Source: Streptomyces sp. NBC_00708 (GTDB lineage: Bacteria > Actinomycetota > Actinomycetes > Streptomycetales > Streptomycetaceae). From it: a stretch of DNA of 64,000 nt. The notes under the pieces are model-generated. The model made no database searches, was not told the DNA's origin, and saw only the letters and a program-made list of their open reading frames with translations. Both the position numbers and the translations under genes were made by a program. The stretch is taken from positions 4,030,001-4,094,000 of the forward strand of contig CP108997.1 of assembly GCA_036226585.1 (NCBI GenBank). The letters are read 5' to 3'. Below, in pieces: positions 30,986 to 39,119 of the stretch (position 1 is the first letter of the stretch; each line of letters begins with the position of its first letter).

Positions 30986-31483
30986 ATGACGACCGACCGC
31001 CGCGGCCCCGCGCCCTTCGCCACGCCCCGCCTCGACGCCCTGCCCCTGCGGGTGGAGTACGCGGACGAGATGGCCGCCGTCCTGGCCGACCCCGCCCTGC
31101 ACACCTTCACCGGGGGCGCTCCGGAGACGTCGGATGCCCTGCGCGCCCGGTACGTACGCCAGACCGCCGGGTCGCCGGACCCGGACGAGCTGTGGTGCAA
31201 CTGGGTACTGCGGGCCGGTGACGGCCTGGTGGGGTACGTGCAGGCCACGGTGCGTGGCGACCGCGCCGAGATCGCCTGGGTGGTGGGCGTCCCCTGGCAG
31301 GGGCGCGGCTACGCCCGGGAGGCGGCCCGGGGCCTGGTCGCGCACCTCCGGGAGACCGGCGTACGGACCGTGATCGCCCACATCCACCCCGGACACACGG
31401 CCTCCGCCGCCGTGGCCGCCGGCGCGGGCCTGACGCGGACGGGGGAGTGGGAGGACGACGAGGAGCGGTGGGCGCTGGGCTAG
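30986..31483 (+). CDS. GNAT-family N-acetyltransferase
   Basis: 165 residues of RimJ/RimL type: 'LPLRVEYADEMAAVLADPAL', 'LVGYVQATVRGDRAEIAWVV', 'GVPWQGRGYAREAARGLVAH' (the acetyl-CoA binding loop, Q/RxxGxG/A variant) and 'HIHPGHTASAAVAAGAGLTR'. The gene has no ribosome site. A TAGGGT -10 box (30971-30976) lies 9 nt before ATG 30986, so the 5' leader is at most a few bases. The acceptor is unknown. It converges with the Uma2 gene, with a 4-bp gap. Confidence 0.86.
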   Translation: MTTDRRGPAPFATPRLDALPLRVEYADEMAAVLADPALHTFTGGAPETSDALRARYVRQTAGSPDPDELWCNWVLRAGDGLVGYVQATVRGDRAEIAWVVGVPWQGRGYAREAARGLVAHLRETGVRTVIAHIHPGHTASAAVAAGAGLTRTGEWEDDEERWALG

Positions 31484-31487
31484 GGTC

Positions 31488-32111
31488 TCAGGCGTCCGGC
31501 GTGCGGGGCTTGGCCCGGCCCGCGTCGATCAGCTCGGCGACATCGAGGCTCACCTCGGCGCCGATCGAGGCGGGCAGCGGCGCCTGCTGGCCGGGGGCGT
31601 ACACCTCGTGGCGGTCGTACGAGCTGCCCAGCGGTTCCGTGAGGACGTGGACGCGGCCGTGCTTCCGGTCGAGGATCACGTACACAGGGATCTTCGCCTC
31701 GGCGTACGCGGCGACCTTGTGCCGCAGGTCACTGGCGTAGTTGCTGGAGGTGACCTCCAGGACCAGGCGGAAGACGGCGGGGTCGTAGCAGTTGTACTCG
31801 ATCAGGTGCTCGTCGAAGTCCGCGTCGACCAGGGAGAGGTCGGGGATCGCGTAGTCGTCGGGGCCGCCCGGGAGCCAGAGGCCGATGCCCTGGAGGACTT
31901 CCGTCTCCTCGCCGCCGAGCCCGGCTTCGAAGAGCGCGATCATGACCGTGGTCAGGGCGTTTGCGTGCGGGCCGTCCCGGAGCGGGGCCACAGTGACCAC
32001 TCCCCCGATGATCTCGAAACGGTAGCCGGGATGCAGCTCCGAGAGTCTGTCCGCTGTGGCGAGCAGCTCCCGCCCGTCGTCGGTGAGGGGCCCGACTCCT
32101 GCTGTGGACAT
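31488..32111 (-). CDS. Uma2-family putative nuclease (PD-(D/E)xK fold)
   Basis: 207 residues from ATG 32111, with GGGAGG 8 nt upstream. Uma2 signature parts are 'RFEIIGGVVTVAP', 'YAIPDLSLVDADF' (catalytic Asp), 'FRLVLEVTSSNYASDLRHK' (Glu-x-x and Lys side) and 'AAYAEAKIPVYVILDRKHGR'. Uma2 proteins are restriction-endonuclease-like, often in many copies per actinobacterial genome, and may be mobile or housekeeping; their role is not known. A -10-like TACGAT precedes the gene, so it does not depend on serC transcription, which ends at the terminator just upstream. Confidence 0.88.
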   Translation of the reverse strand: MSTAGVGPLTDDGRELLATADRLSELHPGYRFEIIGGVVTVAPLRDGPHANALTTVMIALFEAGLGGEETEVLQGIGLWLPGGPDDYAIPDLSLVDADFDEHLIEYNCYDPAVFRLVLEVTSSNYASDLRHKVAAYAEAKIPVYVILDRKHGRVHVLTEPLGSSYDRHEVYAPGQQAPLPASIGAEVSLDVAELIDAGRAKPRTPDA

Positions 32112-32170
32112 GGCGGGCCTCCCGGGGCGGCTGGTGTCGAGACCATCATCGTAGGGTCGAGTGAAGCAGA

Positions 32171-32206
32171 AACGGCCCCGCACATCTCGCGATGCGCGGG
32201 GCCGTT
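32171..32206 (-). terminator. Terminator of serC
   Basis: AACGGCCCCGC (32171-32181) and GCGGGGCCGTT (32196-32206) form an 11-bp stem with a 14-nt loop. On the minus strand the stem is followed by TTTCTGC. It lies 15 bp after the serC stop codon. Confidence 0.88.
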
Positions 32207-32220
32207 CCGGGGCGTACGGG

Positions 32221-33369
<1,149 letters not shown>

Positions 33370-33443
33370 CTACGCACCCTGTCCGTCCGATGAGACAGGG
33401 GTTCCGACTCGTGGTCGTCGGAGGAACATCCGTACGTACGGTG

Positions 33444-34679
33444 TCAGCGCAGCGTGACCGGGAGTTCGTACAGGTCGTTCTGCGTGACGATCGGCTTGTT
33501 GCGCAGCTCCTCCACCGGCACGGCCAGCGACAGGTCCGGGAAGCGGGCGTACAGCGCGGGCAGCGCGACCGCCGCCTCCAGGCGGGACAGCGCGGCGCCG
33601 GGGCAGACGTGCGGGCCGTGACCGAAGGAGAGGTGACGGTTCGGCGAGCGGGTGACGTCGAACTCCGTCGCCGTCTCCCCCCACTGGTCCTCGTCGTGCG
33701 CGATGGCCGCGAACGAGGTCATGACGCCCTCGCCCTTCGGCAGCACCCGGTCGCCGACCGCGATGTCCTCCGTCGCGAACCGGATCAGGATGTGCGAGGT
33801 CGGTGCCGACCAGCGCAGCGTCTCCTCGATCACCGCGTCCCAGCCCACCTCGCCGGCCAGCACCGCGCGCCGCTGCTCCGGGTGGCTCTCCAGAGCGACG
33901 ACGGCGTTGACGATGAGGCTGATCGTCGTCTCGTGACCGGCCGCGATGATCAGCTTGAGGGTGTTGAGGATCTCGTCGTCGGTGAGGTGGTCCCCGTCCT
34001 CGGAGGCCACGAGCAGCGCCCCGGTCAGGTCGTCGGCCGGGGACGCCTTCTTCTCGTCCAGGATGCGCGAGAACAGCGCGTGGATGTCCGCCATCATCCG
34101 CGGCACCTCGGCGCGGGGCGTCATGTTGGAGAAGAACGTGTCGAAGAGTTCCTTCATCCGGGGCAGGTCCGCCGAGTCGATGCCCATCAGCTCGCTGATG
34201 ACGTTCATCGGCAGCGGGTACGCGAACTCCGCCTTCAGGTCGACGGTTTCGCCCGCCGCGTGCTGCTCCAGGCGGTCCAGCAGCTCCTTCGTCCGCGCCT
34301 CGATGCCCTCGCGCAGCCTCTCCACCCGCCGCACGGTGAGGGCCTGCGCGACCAGGCCGCGCAGTCTGCGGTGCTCGGCGCCGTCGGCGGTGAGCATGGT
34401 GCGGCCCGGGTTGACCAGGCCGATCAGCGGCCAGTCGAGCGGGATCTCGCCGCGCTGCCAGGCGCCCCACACGTTGATGTCCTTGACCAGGCGGCTGTCG
34501 GTGAGCAGCGCCTTCGCCTCGGCGTAGTGGGTGACCGTGTAGACGGGCACCCCGCCCGGCAGCTCGACCCGGGCCAGCGGGCCCGCCGCGTACAGCCGTG
34601 CGCTCTCGCCCGCGAGGTCGGAGACGAAGGGGTCGAGGACGATGCGGTCGGTGTCCTGCTCGGGGGTGGTGGCGGTCAT
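33444..34679 (-). CDS. Cytochrome P450 (CYP154-like) of the conservon
   Basis: 411 residues with all P450 landmarks: oxygen-binding I-helix 'IIAAGHETTISL', K-helix ExxR in 'IEETLRWSAPTSH', and heme loop 'FGHGPHVCPGAALSRLE' with the thiolate Cys. The N-terminus 'DPFVSDLAGESARLYAAGPL' and the 'DGAEHRRLRGLVAQAL' C-helix region fit the CYP154 family. ATG 34679 overlaps the stop of the upstream P450 gene (ATGA), so it is the last gene of the six-gene conservon operon. Conservons with this gene order occur many times per Streptomyces genome, and the P450s sometimes affect development and secondary metabolism. The substrate is unknown. It was kept separate from the longer open frame that spans the upstream P450. 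Confidence 0.92.
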   Translation of the reverse strand: MTATTPEQDTDRIVLDPFVSDLAGESARLYAAGPLARVELPGGVPVYTVTHYAEAKALLTDSRLVKDINVWGAWQRGEIPLDWPLIGLVNPGRTMLTADGAEHRRLRGLVAQALTVRRVERLREGIEARTKELLDRLEQHAAGETVDLKAEFAYPLPMNVISELMGIDSADLPRMKELFDTFFSNMTPRAEVPRMMADIHALFSRILDEKKASPADDLTGALLVASEDGDHLTDDEILNTLKLIIAAGHETTISLIVNAVVALESHPEQRRAVLAGEVGWDAVIEETLRWSAPTSHILIRFATEDIAVGDRVLPKGEGVMTSFAAIAHDEDQWGETATEFDVTRSPNRHLSFGHGPHVCPGAALSRLEAAVALPALYARFPDLSLAVPVEELRNKPIVTQNDLYELPVTLR

Positions 34680-35917
34680 CGGGGGCCTCCAAGTGCGGGG
34701 GTGGGCGTGAAGCTCACGGGCAGGTCGGTCAGGCCGCGCAGCCAGGGGGAGGGGCGCCGGGTCAGCTGCTCGGCGGGGACGGCGAGGTCGACGTCGGGCA
34801 GCCGGTCGAGGATGACCTCGATGGCCGTACGGGCGATGACCTCGGCGGTCTCCTGCGCCGGGAACGGACAGCGGTGGTCGCCGTGGCTGAAGGAGAAGAA
34901 CGCGTTGTTGCCGCCGGTGAGCGTGGAGCCGTCGGTCCGCACCTGGGGGTCGGCGTTCGCCCCGGCGAGGGAGAGCACGAGCAGGTCGCCGGCCTTGATG
35001 TGACGGCCGCCCAAGTGGGTGTCGCGGGCCGCCCAGCGCCCGGCGATGTTCTGGCTGGGGGTGTCCTCCCACAGCACCTCGTTCATGGCCTCGCCGACGC
35101 TGTGCCGGCCGCCGGAGAGCGAGGCGGCGAAGCGGTCGTCGGTGAGCATCAGGCGCAGCGAGTTGCCGATCCAGTCGGCGGTCGGCTGGTGCCCGGCGGC
35201 CATCATCACCATGAGGTCCCGGGCCACGTCCTCGTCCGTGAACCCGGCGGTGTTGGAGAGCATCCGGGACGCGACGTCGTCGCCGGGCTCCGCGCGCCGC
35301 TCGGCCAGCAGCGCGTACACGGAGGTGGCGATGTGCCGCTGGCCGGCCAGCGCGGTGGGCCCGCCGTTGATCATGTCGTTCATCGCGACGACGAGGGCGG
35401 GGCCCTTGTCGTCGGAGAACCCGTAGAGCTTCGCCAGGACCCGTACGGGCAGCAGCATCGCGTAATCGGCGATCAGGTCGGTCGAACCGGCCGCGCAGAA
35501 CGCGTCGATCAGCTCGTCCGCGAACTCCTCGGTGCTCTTGCGGAGTTCGAAGGGGTTCGTGGCCTCCAGGGCCTCGCAGATCACGGCGGCGCGGCGGCTG
35601 TGGCGTTCGCCGACCGTGTAGAGGATCGACGGCTGGGTCCGGCTGATCATCGGCATCAGCGGCCAGTCCTCGGGGATCGCGTCCCACTGGTTCCACAGCT
35701 GCGAGTCGCGGCTGAAGAGGGCCGCGTCGCCGGTGACCTGGTGCAGCTCGCGGTAGCCCAGGACGAGCCAGGCGGGGATGTCGCCGGGCAGCGTGATCGG
35801 GGCGACCGGCCCGTGGTCGCGCCGGATCTCCCGGTACAGCTGCGCCGGTTCGGCCTGGAAGCGGGGGCCGGACAGCGGTACGGATCCGGCGGCCGACGCG
35901 TGGGGGCACTGGGTCAC
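34676..35917 (-). CDS. cvnE: Cytochrome P450 (CYP157-like) lacking ExxR
   Basis: 413 residues from GTG 35917, which overlaps the GTPase gene stop as GTGA. The fold is P450-like: I-helix 'VMMAAGHQPTADWIGNSL' and heme loop 'FSHGDHRCPFPAQETAE' with the Cys. Two near-invariant features are changed. The K-helix reads 'NEVLWEDTPSQNIAGR', with Trp where the ExxR Arg should be, and the residue two after the heme Cys is Phe, not Gly. Loss of ExxR is a known property of the conservon-linked CYP157 family, so this is a family trait and not decay. Catalytic activity is uncertain. The name cvnE is by position. Confidence 0.85.
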   Translation of the reverse strand: MTQCPHASAAGSVPLSGPRFQAEPAQLYREIRRDHGPVAPITLPGDIPAWLVLGYRELHQVTGDAALFSRDSQLWNQWDAIPEDWPLMPMISRTQPSILYTVGERHSRRAAVICEALEATNPFELRKSTEEFADELIDAFCAAGSTDLIADYAMLLPVRVLAKLYGFSDDKGPALVVAMNDMINGGPTALAGQRHIATSVYALLAERRAEPGDDVASRMLSNTAGFTDEDVARDLMVMMAAGHQPTADWIGNSLRLMLTDDRFAASLSGGRHSVGEAMNEVLWEDTPSQNIAGRWAARDTHLGGRHIKAGDLLVLSLAGANADPQVRTDGSTLTGGNNAFFSFSHGDHRCPFPAQETAEVIARTAIEVILDRLPDVDLAVPAEQLTRRPSPWLRGLTDLPVSFTPTPALGGPR

Positions 35918-36561
35918 GGGGTGGGCTCCGGGGTCAGGGCGGGGGCGCCCTCGGCGGGCGCGGGGGTGTTCCCCGTACGGGCCGCCGAGAGGCGGTGCAG
36001 GTGCTCGACCAGCGTGATCAGCACGTACTTGCTGGAGGACCGGTCGCGCGCGTCGCACTCCACGAGCGGGACGTCCGCGGAGATGTCGAGCGCCTCCCGG
36101 ATCTGCTGCTCGGTGTGGAGCGGGCCGCCGAAGTCGTTGCACGCGACGATGAACGGCGTGCCGTGGTGCTCCAGCCGGTCGATGGCGTACCAGGAGTCGG
36201 CGAGGCGCCGGGTGTCGACGAGGACGACGGCGCCCAGGGTGCCGGAGAACAGCCGGTCCCACAGGAACCAGAAGCGCTCCTGGCCGGGCGCGCCGAACAG
36301 GTACAGCACCGAGCGTTCGTCGAGGCTGATCCGGCCGAAGTCGAAGGCGACCGTGGTGGACGTCTTGGACCGCACGCCGTCGAGGTGGTCGACCGCCTCG
36401 CCCGCGCGGGTCATCGTCTCCTCCGTGTTGAGCGGACGGATCTCGCTCACGGATCGGACCATGGTGGTCTTGCCGACCCCGAAGCCGCCGACCACGACTA
36501 TCTTCAGTCCGTTGTCGGCCGTCGCCTGCAGGGCGGCACGGTCAGAGGTTGCGGAGTCCAA
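35914..36561 (-). CDS. cvnD: CvnD-type Ras-like GTPase
   Basis: 215 residues. The small GTPase motifs are visible: P-loop 'VVVGGFGVGKTTMVRS', switch Thr region 'KTSTTVAFDFGRISLDERSV', G3 'LFGAPGQERFW' (Gly in place of the usual Asp) and G4 'VACNDFGG'. CvnD proteins are MglA-like GTPases conserved in Streptomyces conservons, where they interact with CvnB and CvnC at the membrane complex of CvnA. TTG 36561 gives the usual N-terminus ahead of 'DNGLKIVVVGG' and overlaps the cvnC stop by 20 bp. The start is somewhat uncertain. The downstream P450 overlaps by 4 bp. Confidence 0.92.
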   Translation of the reverse strand: MDSATSDRAALQATADNGLKIVVVGGFGVGKTTMVRSVSEIRPLNTEETMTRAGEAVDHLDGVRSKTSTTVAFDFGRISLDERSVLYLFGAPGQERFWFLWDRLFSGTLGAVVLVDTRRLADSWYAIDRLEHHGTPFIVACNDFGGPLHTEQQIREALDISADVPLVECDARDRSSSKYVLITLVEHLHRLSAARTGNTPAPAEGAPALTPEPTP

Positions 36562-36907
36562 CGAGCACCTGTTCCAGGATGTCGGGGGCCGGAAGCCGGT
36601 CCGATACGCGTGCGGTACGCGGGTGGCGGGCGCTGATCCGGCCGGTGTCGAGCAGATCGCACAGCAGGATGCGCACGATGCTGACGGGCAGGTCGAGGGT
36701 GGCGGCGATCTCGACGACGGCGGTGGGCCGTTCGCACATCCGCAGGATCGCCACGTGCTCCGACTGCATGCCGGGGGCCGGCTCGCACTCGGAGACCACC
36801 AGCGTGACCAGGTCGAAGGCGGCGGAGTCGGACCGGGTGCGGCCACCGGTGAGGGTGTAGAGCCGGTCGGGGTCCTCGTCCCTGCCGGGTCGCGGGCGCG
36901 GCGTCAT
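36542..36907 (-). CDS. cvnC: CvnC, DUF742 protein
   Basis: 121 residues from ATG 36907. DUF742 is recognised by 'RLYTLTGGRTRSD', 'LVTLVVSE', 'MQSEHVAILRMCERPTAVVE' and 'IAATLDLPVSIVRILLCDLL'. The second half looks like a winged helix. CvnC is part of the four-protein signalling complex with CvnA, CvnB and CvnD in Streptomyces. It overlaps the cvnB stop by 4 bp (ATGA) and cvnD by 20 bp, so the order and coupling are the standard conservon arrangement. Confidence 0.95.
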   Translation of the reverse strand: MTPRPRPGRDEDPDRLYTLTGGRTRSDSAAFDLVTLVVSECEPAPGMQSEHVAILRMCERPTAVVEIAATLDLPVSIVRILLCDLLDTGRISARHPRTARVSDRLPAPDILEQVLVGLRNL

Positions 36908-37338
36908 ACGGCCGTGCCCCGGCCGGCGACGGCCTCGGCGGGTTCGCGGGGCGGGGCGACCAGGTGCTCGCCGAGCTGTTCGACGAGCTCGCTCATGTTG
37001 TGGCCGACCAGGCCCACGTCCGCGCTCTCGGCGGCGACGACCGCGAGATGGGCGCCCGCGCCCGCCTCCACGATGAACAGGATGCCGCCGTAGAACTCGG
37101 CCATGGCGGAGCGGACGCCGCCGCTGCCGTTGCCGAACTCCACGGACGCGCCGTGGGACAGGCTCTGGATGCCGGCGGAGATCGCGGCCAGCTGGTCCGC
37201 CTGGTCGACGGAGAGCTCGGGGGTGCGGCACAGCTTGAGGCCGTCCCTGGACAGCACGAGGGCATGACGGGCGCCGGGGGTCCGTTCGAGGAGCCCCTCC
37301 AGCAGCCAGTTGAGCTTCTCGTCGGTGGTCGCGCTCAT
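36904..37338 (-). CDS. cvnB: CvnB, roadblock/LC7-domain protein
   Basis: 144 residues from ATG 37338. The roadblock/LC7 fold is seen in 'LNWLLEGLLERTPGARHALV', 'LSRDGLKLCRTPELSVDQAD', 'AAISAGIQSLSHGASVEFGN' and 'LFIVEAGAGAHLAVVAAESA'. Roadblock proteins in bacteria act as GAPs or scaffolds for MglA-type GTPases, so CvnB probably regulates CvnD. The C-terminal ~25 residues are Pro/Ala-rich and variable. It overlaps the cvnA stop by 4 bp and cvnC by 4 bp. Confidence 0.95.
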   Translation of the reverse strand: MSATTDEKLNWLLEGLLERTPGARHALVLSRDGLKLCRTPELSVDQADQLAAISAGIQSLSHGASVEFGNGSGGVRSAMAEFYGGILFIVEAGAGAHLAVVAAESADVGLVGHNMSELVEQLGEHLVAPPREPAEAVAGRGTAV

Positions 37339-38948
37339 CGGGAGTTGCCTTCCGGGTGTGGGGAGTCGGGCCGTACGGCGTTGCGGAAGCTGCTGAAGCG
37401 GGCCGCCCGCGCCTTGGGATCGGTTGCCGGGGTGCCGGGCGCGGAGCCGTCGGCCGCCGCGTCGGCGCCGCCCGTGTCGTCGGCGGGGGACACGGCCCGT
37501 GCCCTGGCCTCGGCGGCGGCCAGGGTGCGCCCGCGCGAACGCCGGGGCAGCCCGCTCTCGCCGAAGCGGGGGAGGCTGCCGGTGGTCTCCGACGCCGAGT
37601 CGGAGCGCATGGGCTCCTGGGCGGGAGCCGCGAGGCGGTCGGCCGGGGCGGGCTGTGCGGTGGCGGCCGGGGTGGTGCGGTGGCCGGGCTGTGCGGCCGG
37701 GCCGGGTCGGCCGTCCGGGTCGGCCCCCGAGGTGTGGACGGGCTCGGGCTCGTCGGACGCGGCGGCCGGGACCGTGCGGGCCGGGGTGCGGGTGATGATC
37801 TCCTGCGGGAGCATCATCAGGGCGCCCGTGCCGCCGCGCGCGGAGGGCCGGAACGAGACGGTCAGGCCGTGCTTGCGGGCCAGCCGGCCGACGACGGCGA
37901 GCCCGAGCCGGGTGCCGGTCAGGCCGGTGAGGCCGTTGTCGTCGGTGGCGACCGCGCGCTCGGCCCGGCGCAGCTGCACATCGCTCATGACCAGGCCGCT
38001 GTCCTCGACGGTGACGACGATCCCGGCCGGGACCTCCTCCACGTACACATGGACCTCGGCGGTGGGCGGCGAGAAGTTCGCGGCGTTGTCGAGGAGTTCG
38101 GCCAGGGCGTGCATGACGCCCTCGGCCGCGTGGCCGGCGACGGCGACGTCGCTGGTGGAGTGGAGCCGGACGCGCTGGTAGCCGCTGATCCGGCCCATCG
38201 CGCCGCGCAGCACGGACTCCATGACGATGGGCTTGGCCCAGCGCCGGCCGGAGCGGGCCCCGGTGAGCACGGCGATGGAGTCGGCGAGGCGGCCGGCCTG
38301 GGCGGTGCGGTGGTCCAGGTGCAGCAGGTCGCCCAGGACGTCCTCGGAGGTGTGCCGGTGCTCCATCTCGCGCAGGTCGGCGAGCATGCTCGTGGACAGG
38401 GCCTGCATCCGGCCGGCCGCGTTGGCGCAGGCGGTGAGGGCGGCGGAGCGCTCGGTCTCGGCGCGCGAGGCGCGGGCCCGCAGCCGGGCGTTCTCGGTGG
38501 TGAGGCGGGCGGTGCCGGCCTCGGCCTCCTCCTTGGCCCTCGCGGCCTCGGCGGTCGCGGCGGCCTTCACGCGGGCGCTCTCGGCGGTGAACCGCTGCGC
38601 CTCGGCGGCGGAGGCGGACACCATCCGGGAGACCTCCGCGGTGAACCGTCCGCTCTCGGCGGCGTTCGCCTCCCGGAGCCGGCGGACCGCGGCGCGGGCG
38701 TGGACGGCGGTGGCGACGGCGCCGGCGAGCAGCACGGCGGCTCCACCGGAGCCCCAGGCCACCGCGGTCCTGGCCGATTCGGGTGCGGCGAGGGTCGCCC
38801 ACACGCACAGGGGTGCGGTGAGGGCCACCGTGACCAGAAGGGCCAGTGCGGTCGGCCGGGTCGATGGGCGCAAAGCGGAGTCCTCGGGGGCGGACGGTGG
38901 CGGACGGGACGGTTCGGACGAGCGTGGCACCAGGGACAAGCGAGACAA
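37335..38948 (-). CDS. cvnA: CvnA, sensor histidine kinase-like membrane protein
   Basis: 537 residues if TTG 38948 is used; GTG 38930 is an alternative. Two membrane helices ('ALALLVTVALTAPLCVWATL', 'GGAAVLLAGAVATAVHA') are followed by a long Ala/Glu-rich coiled coil (~90-190). Then comes an HATPase with N-box 'HALAELLDNAANFSPPTAEV', G1 'VTVEDSGLVMS' and G2 'GTRLGLAVVGRLARKHGL'. The tail after ~400 is Pro/Ala-rich and disordered. CvnA proteins are the membrane sensors of conservons, and they lack a normal phospho-acceptor His box, as here. It is the first gene of a six-gene operon ending in two P450 genes. The promoter lies in the AT-rich gap upstream. Confidence 0.92.
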   Translation of the reverse strand: MSRLSLVPRSSEPSRPPPSAPEDSALRPSTRPTALALLVTVALTAPLCVWATLAAPESARTAVAWGSGGAAVLLAGAVATAVHARAAVRRLREANAAESGRFTAEVSRMVSASAAEAQRFTAESARVKAAATAEAARAKEEAEAGTARLTTENARLRARASRAETERSAALTACANAAGRMQALSTSMLADLREMEHRHTSEDVLGDLLHLDHRTAQAGRLADSIAVLTGARSGRRWAKPIVMESVLRGAMGRISGYQRVRLHSTSDVAVAGHAAEGVMHALAELLDNAANFSPPTAEVHVYVEEVPAGIVVTVEDSGLVMSDVQLRRAERAVATDDNGLTGLTGTRLGLAVVGRLARKHGLTVSFRPSARGGTGALMMLPQEIITRTPARTVPAAASDEPEPVHTSGADPDGRPGPAAQPGHRTTPAATAQPAPADRLAAPAQEPMRSDSASETTGSLPRFGESGLPRRSRGRTLAAAEARARAVSPADDTGGADAAADGSAPGTPATDPKARAARFSSFRNAVRPDSPHPEGNSR

Positions 38949-39119
38949 CTGGAACAGCTGATTCCCAGATAAGTCCCCGTCACTATATGAGAATTGACTA
39001 ACTGTTTGGGAAGAACTTGTGGTGACCTCTGTTCTGTTTGTGTTTTCAACCTGTCAAATTCCGACTGAATAATGTCGTGTTGCCCCGCGTCCGGCGATCT
39101 TCGACGGCATCCTGGACGG
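38949..39119. promoter_or_regulatory. AT-rich divergent promoter region of cvnA and the FAD/Fe-S oxidoreductase
   Basis: About 170 bp, much richer in A/T than its neighbours, with no ORF. On the minus strand a TATAGT -10-like box (38987-38982) lies 34 bp before the TTG start of cvnA. A TTGACA (minus strand, 39058-39053) and a TTGACT (plus, 38994-38999) are also present, but no ideal -35/-10 pair stands out. Such AT-rich stretches are typical Lsr2 targets. Confidence 0.5.

Noticed and set aside
33444..35909. A single 821-residue frame covering both P450 genes
   Set aside because: Only the last 411 residues are P450; the rest is the antisense-free alternate frame of the upstream P450 gene, which has its own start and overlapping stop.
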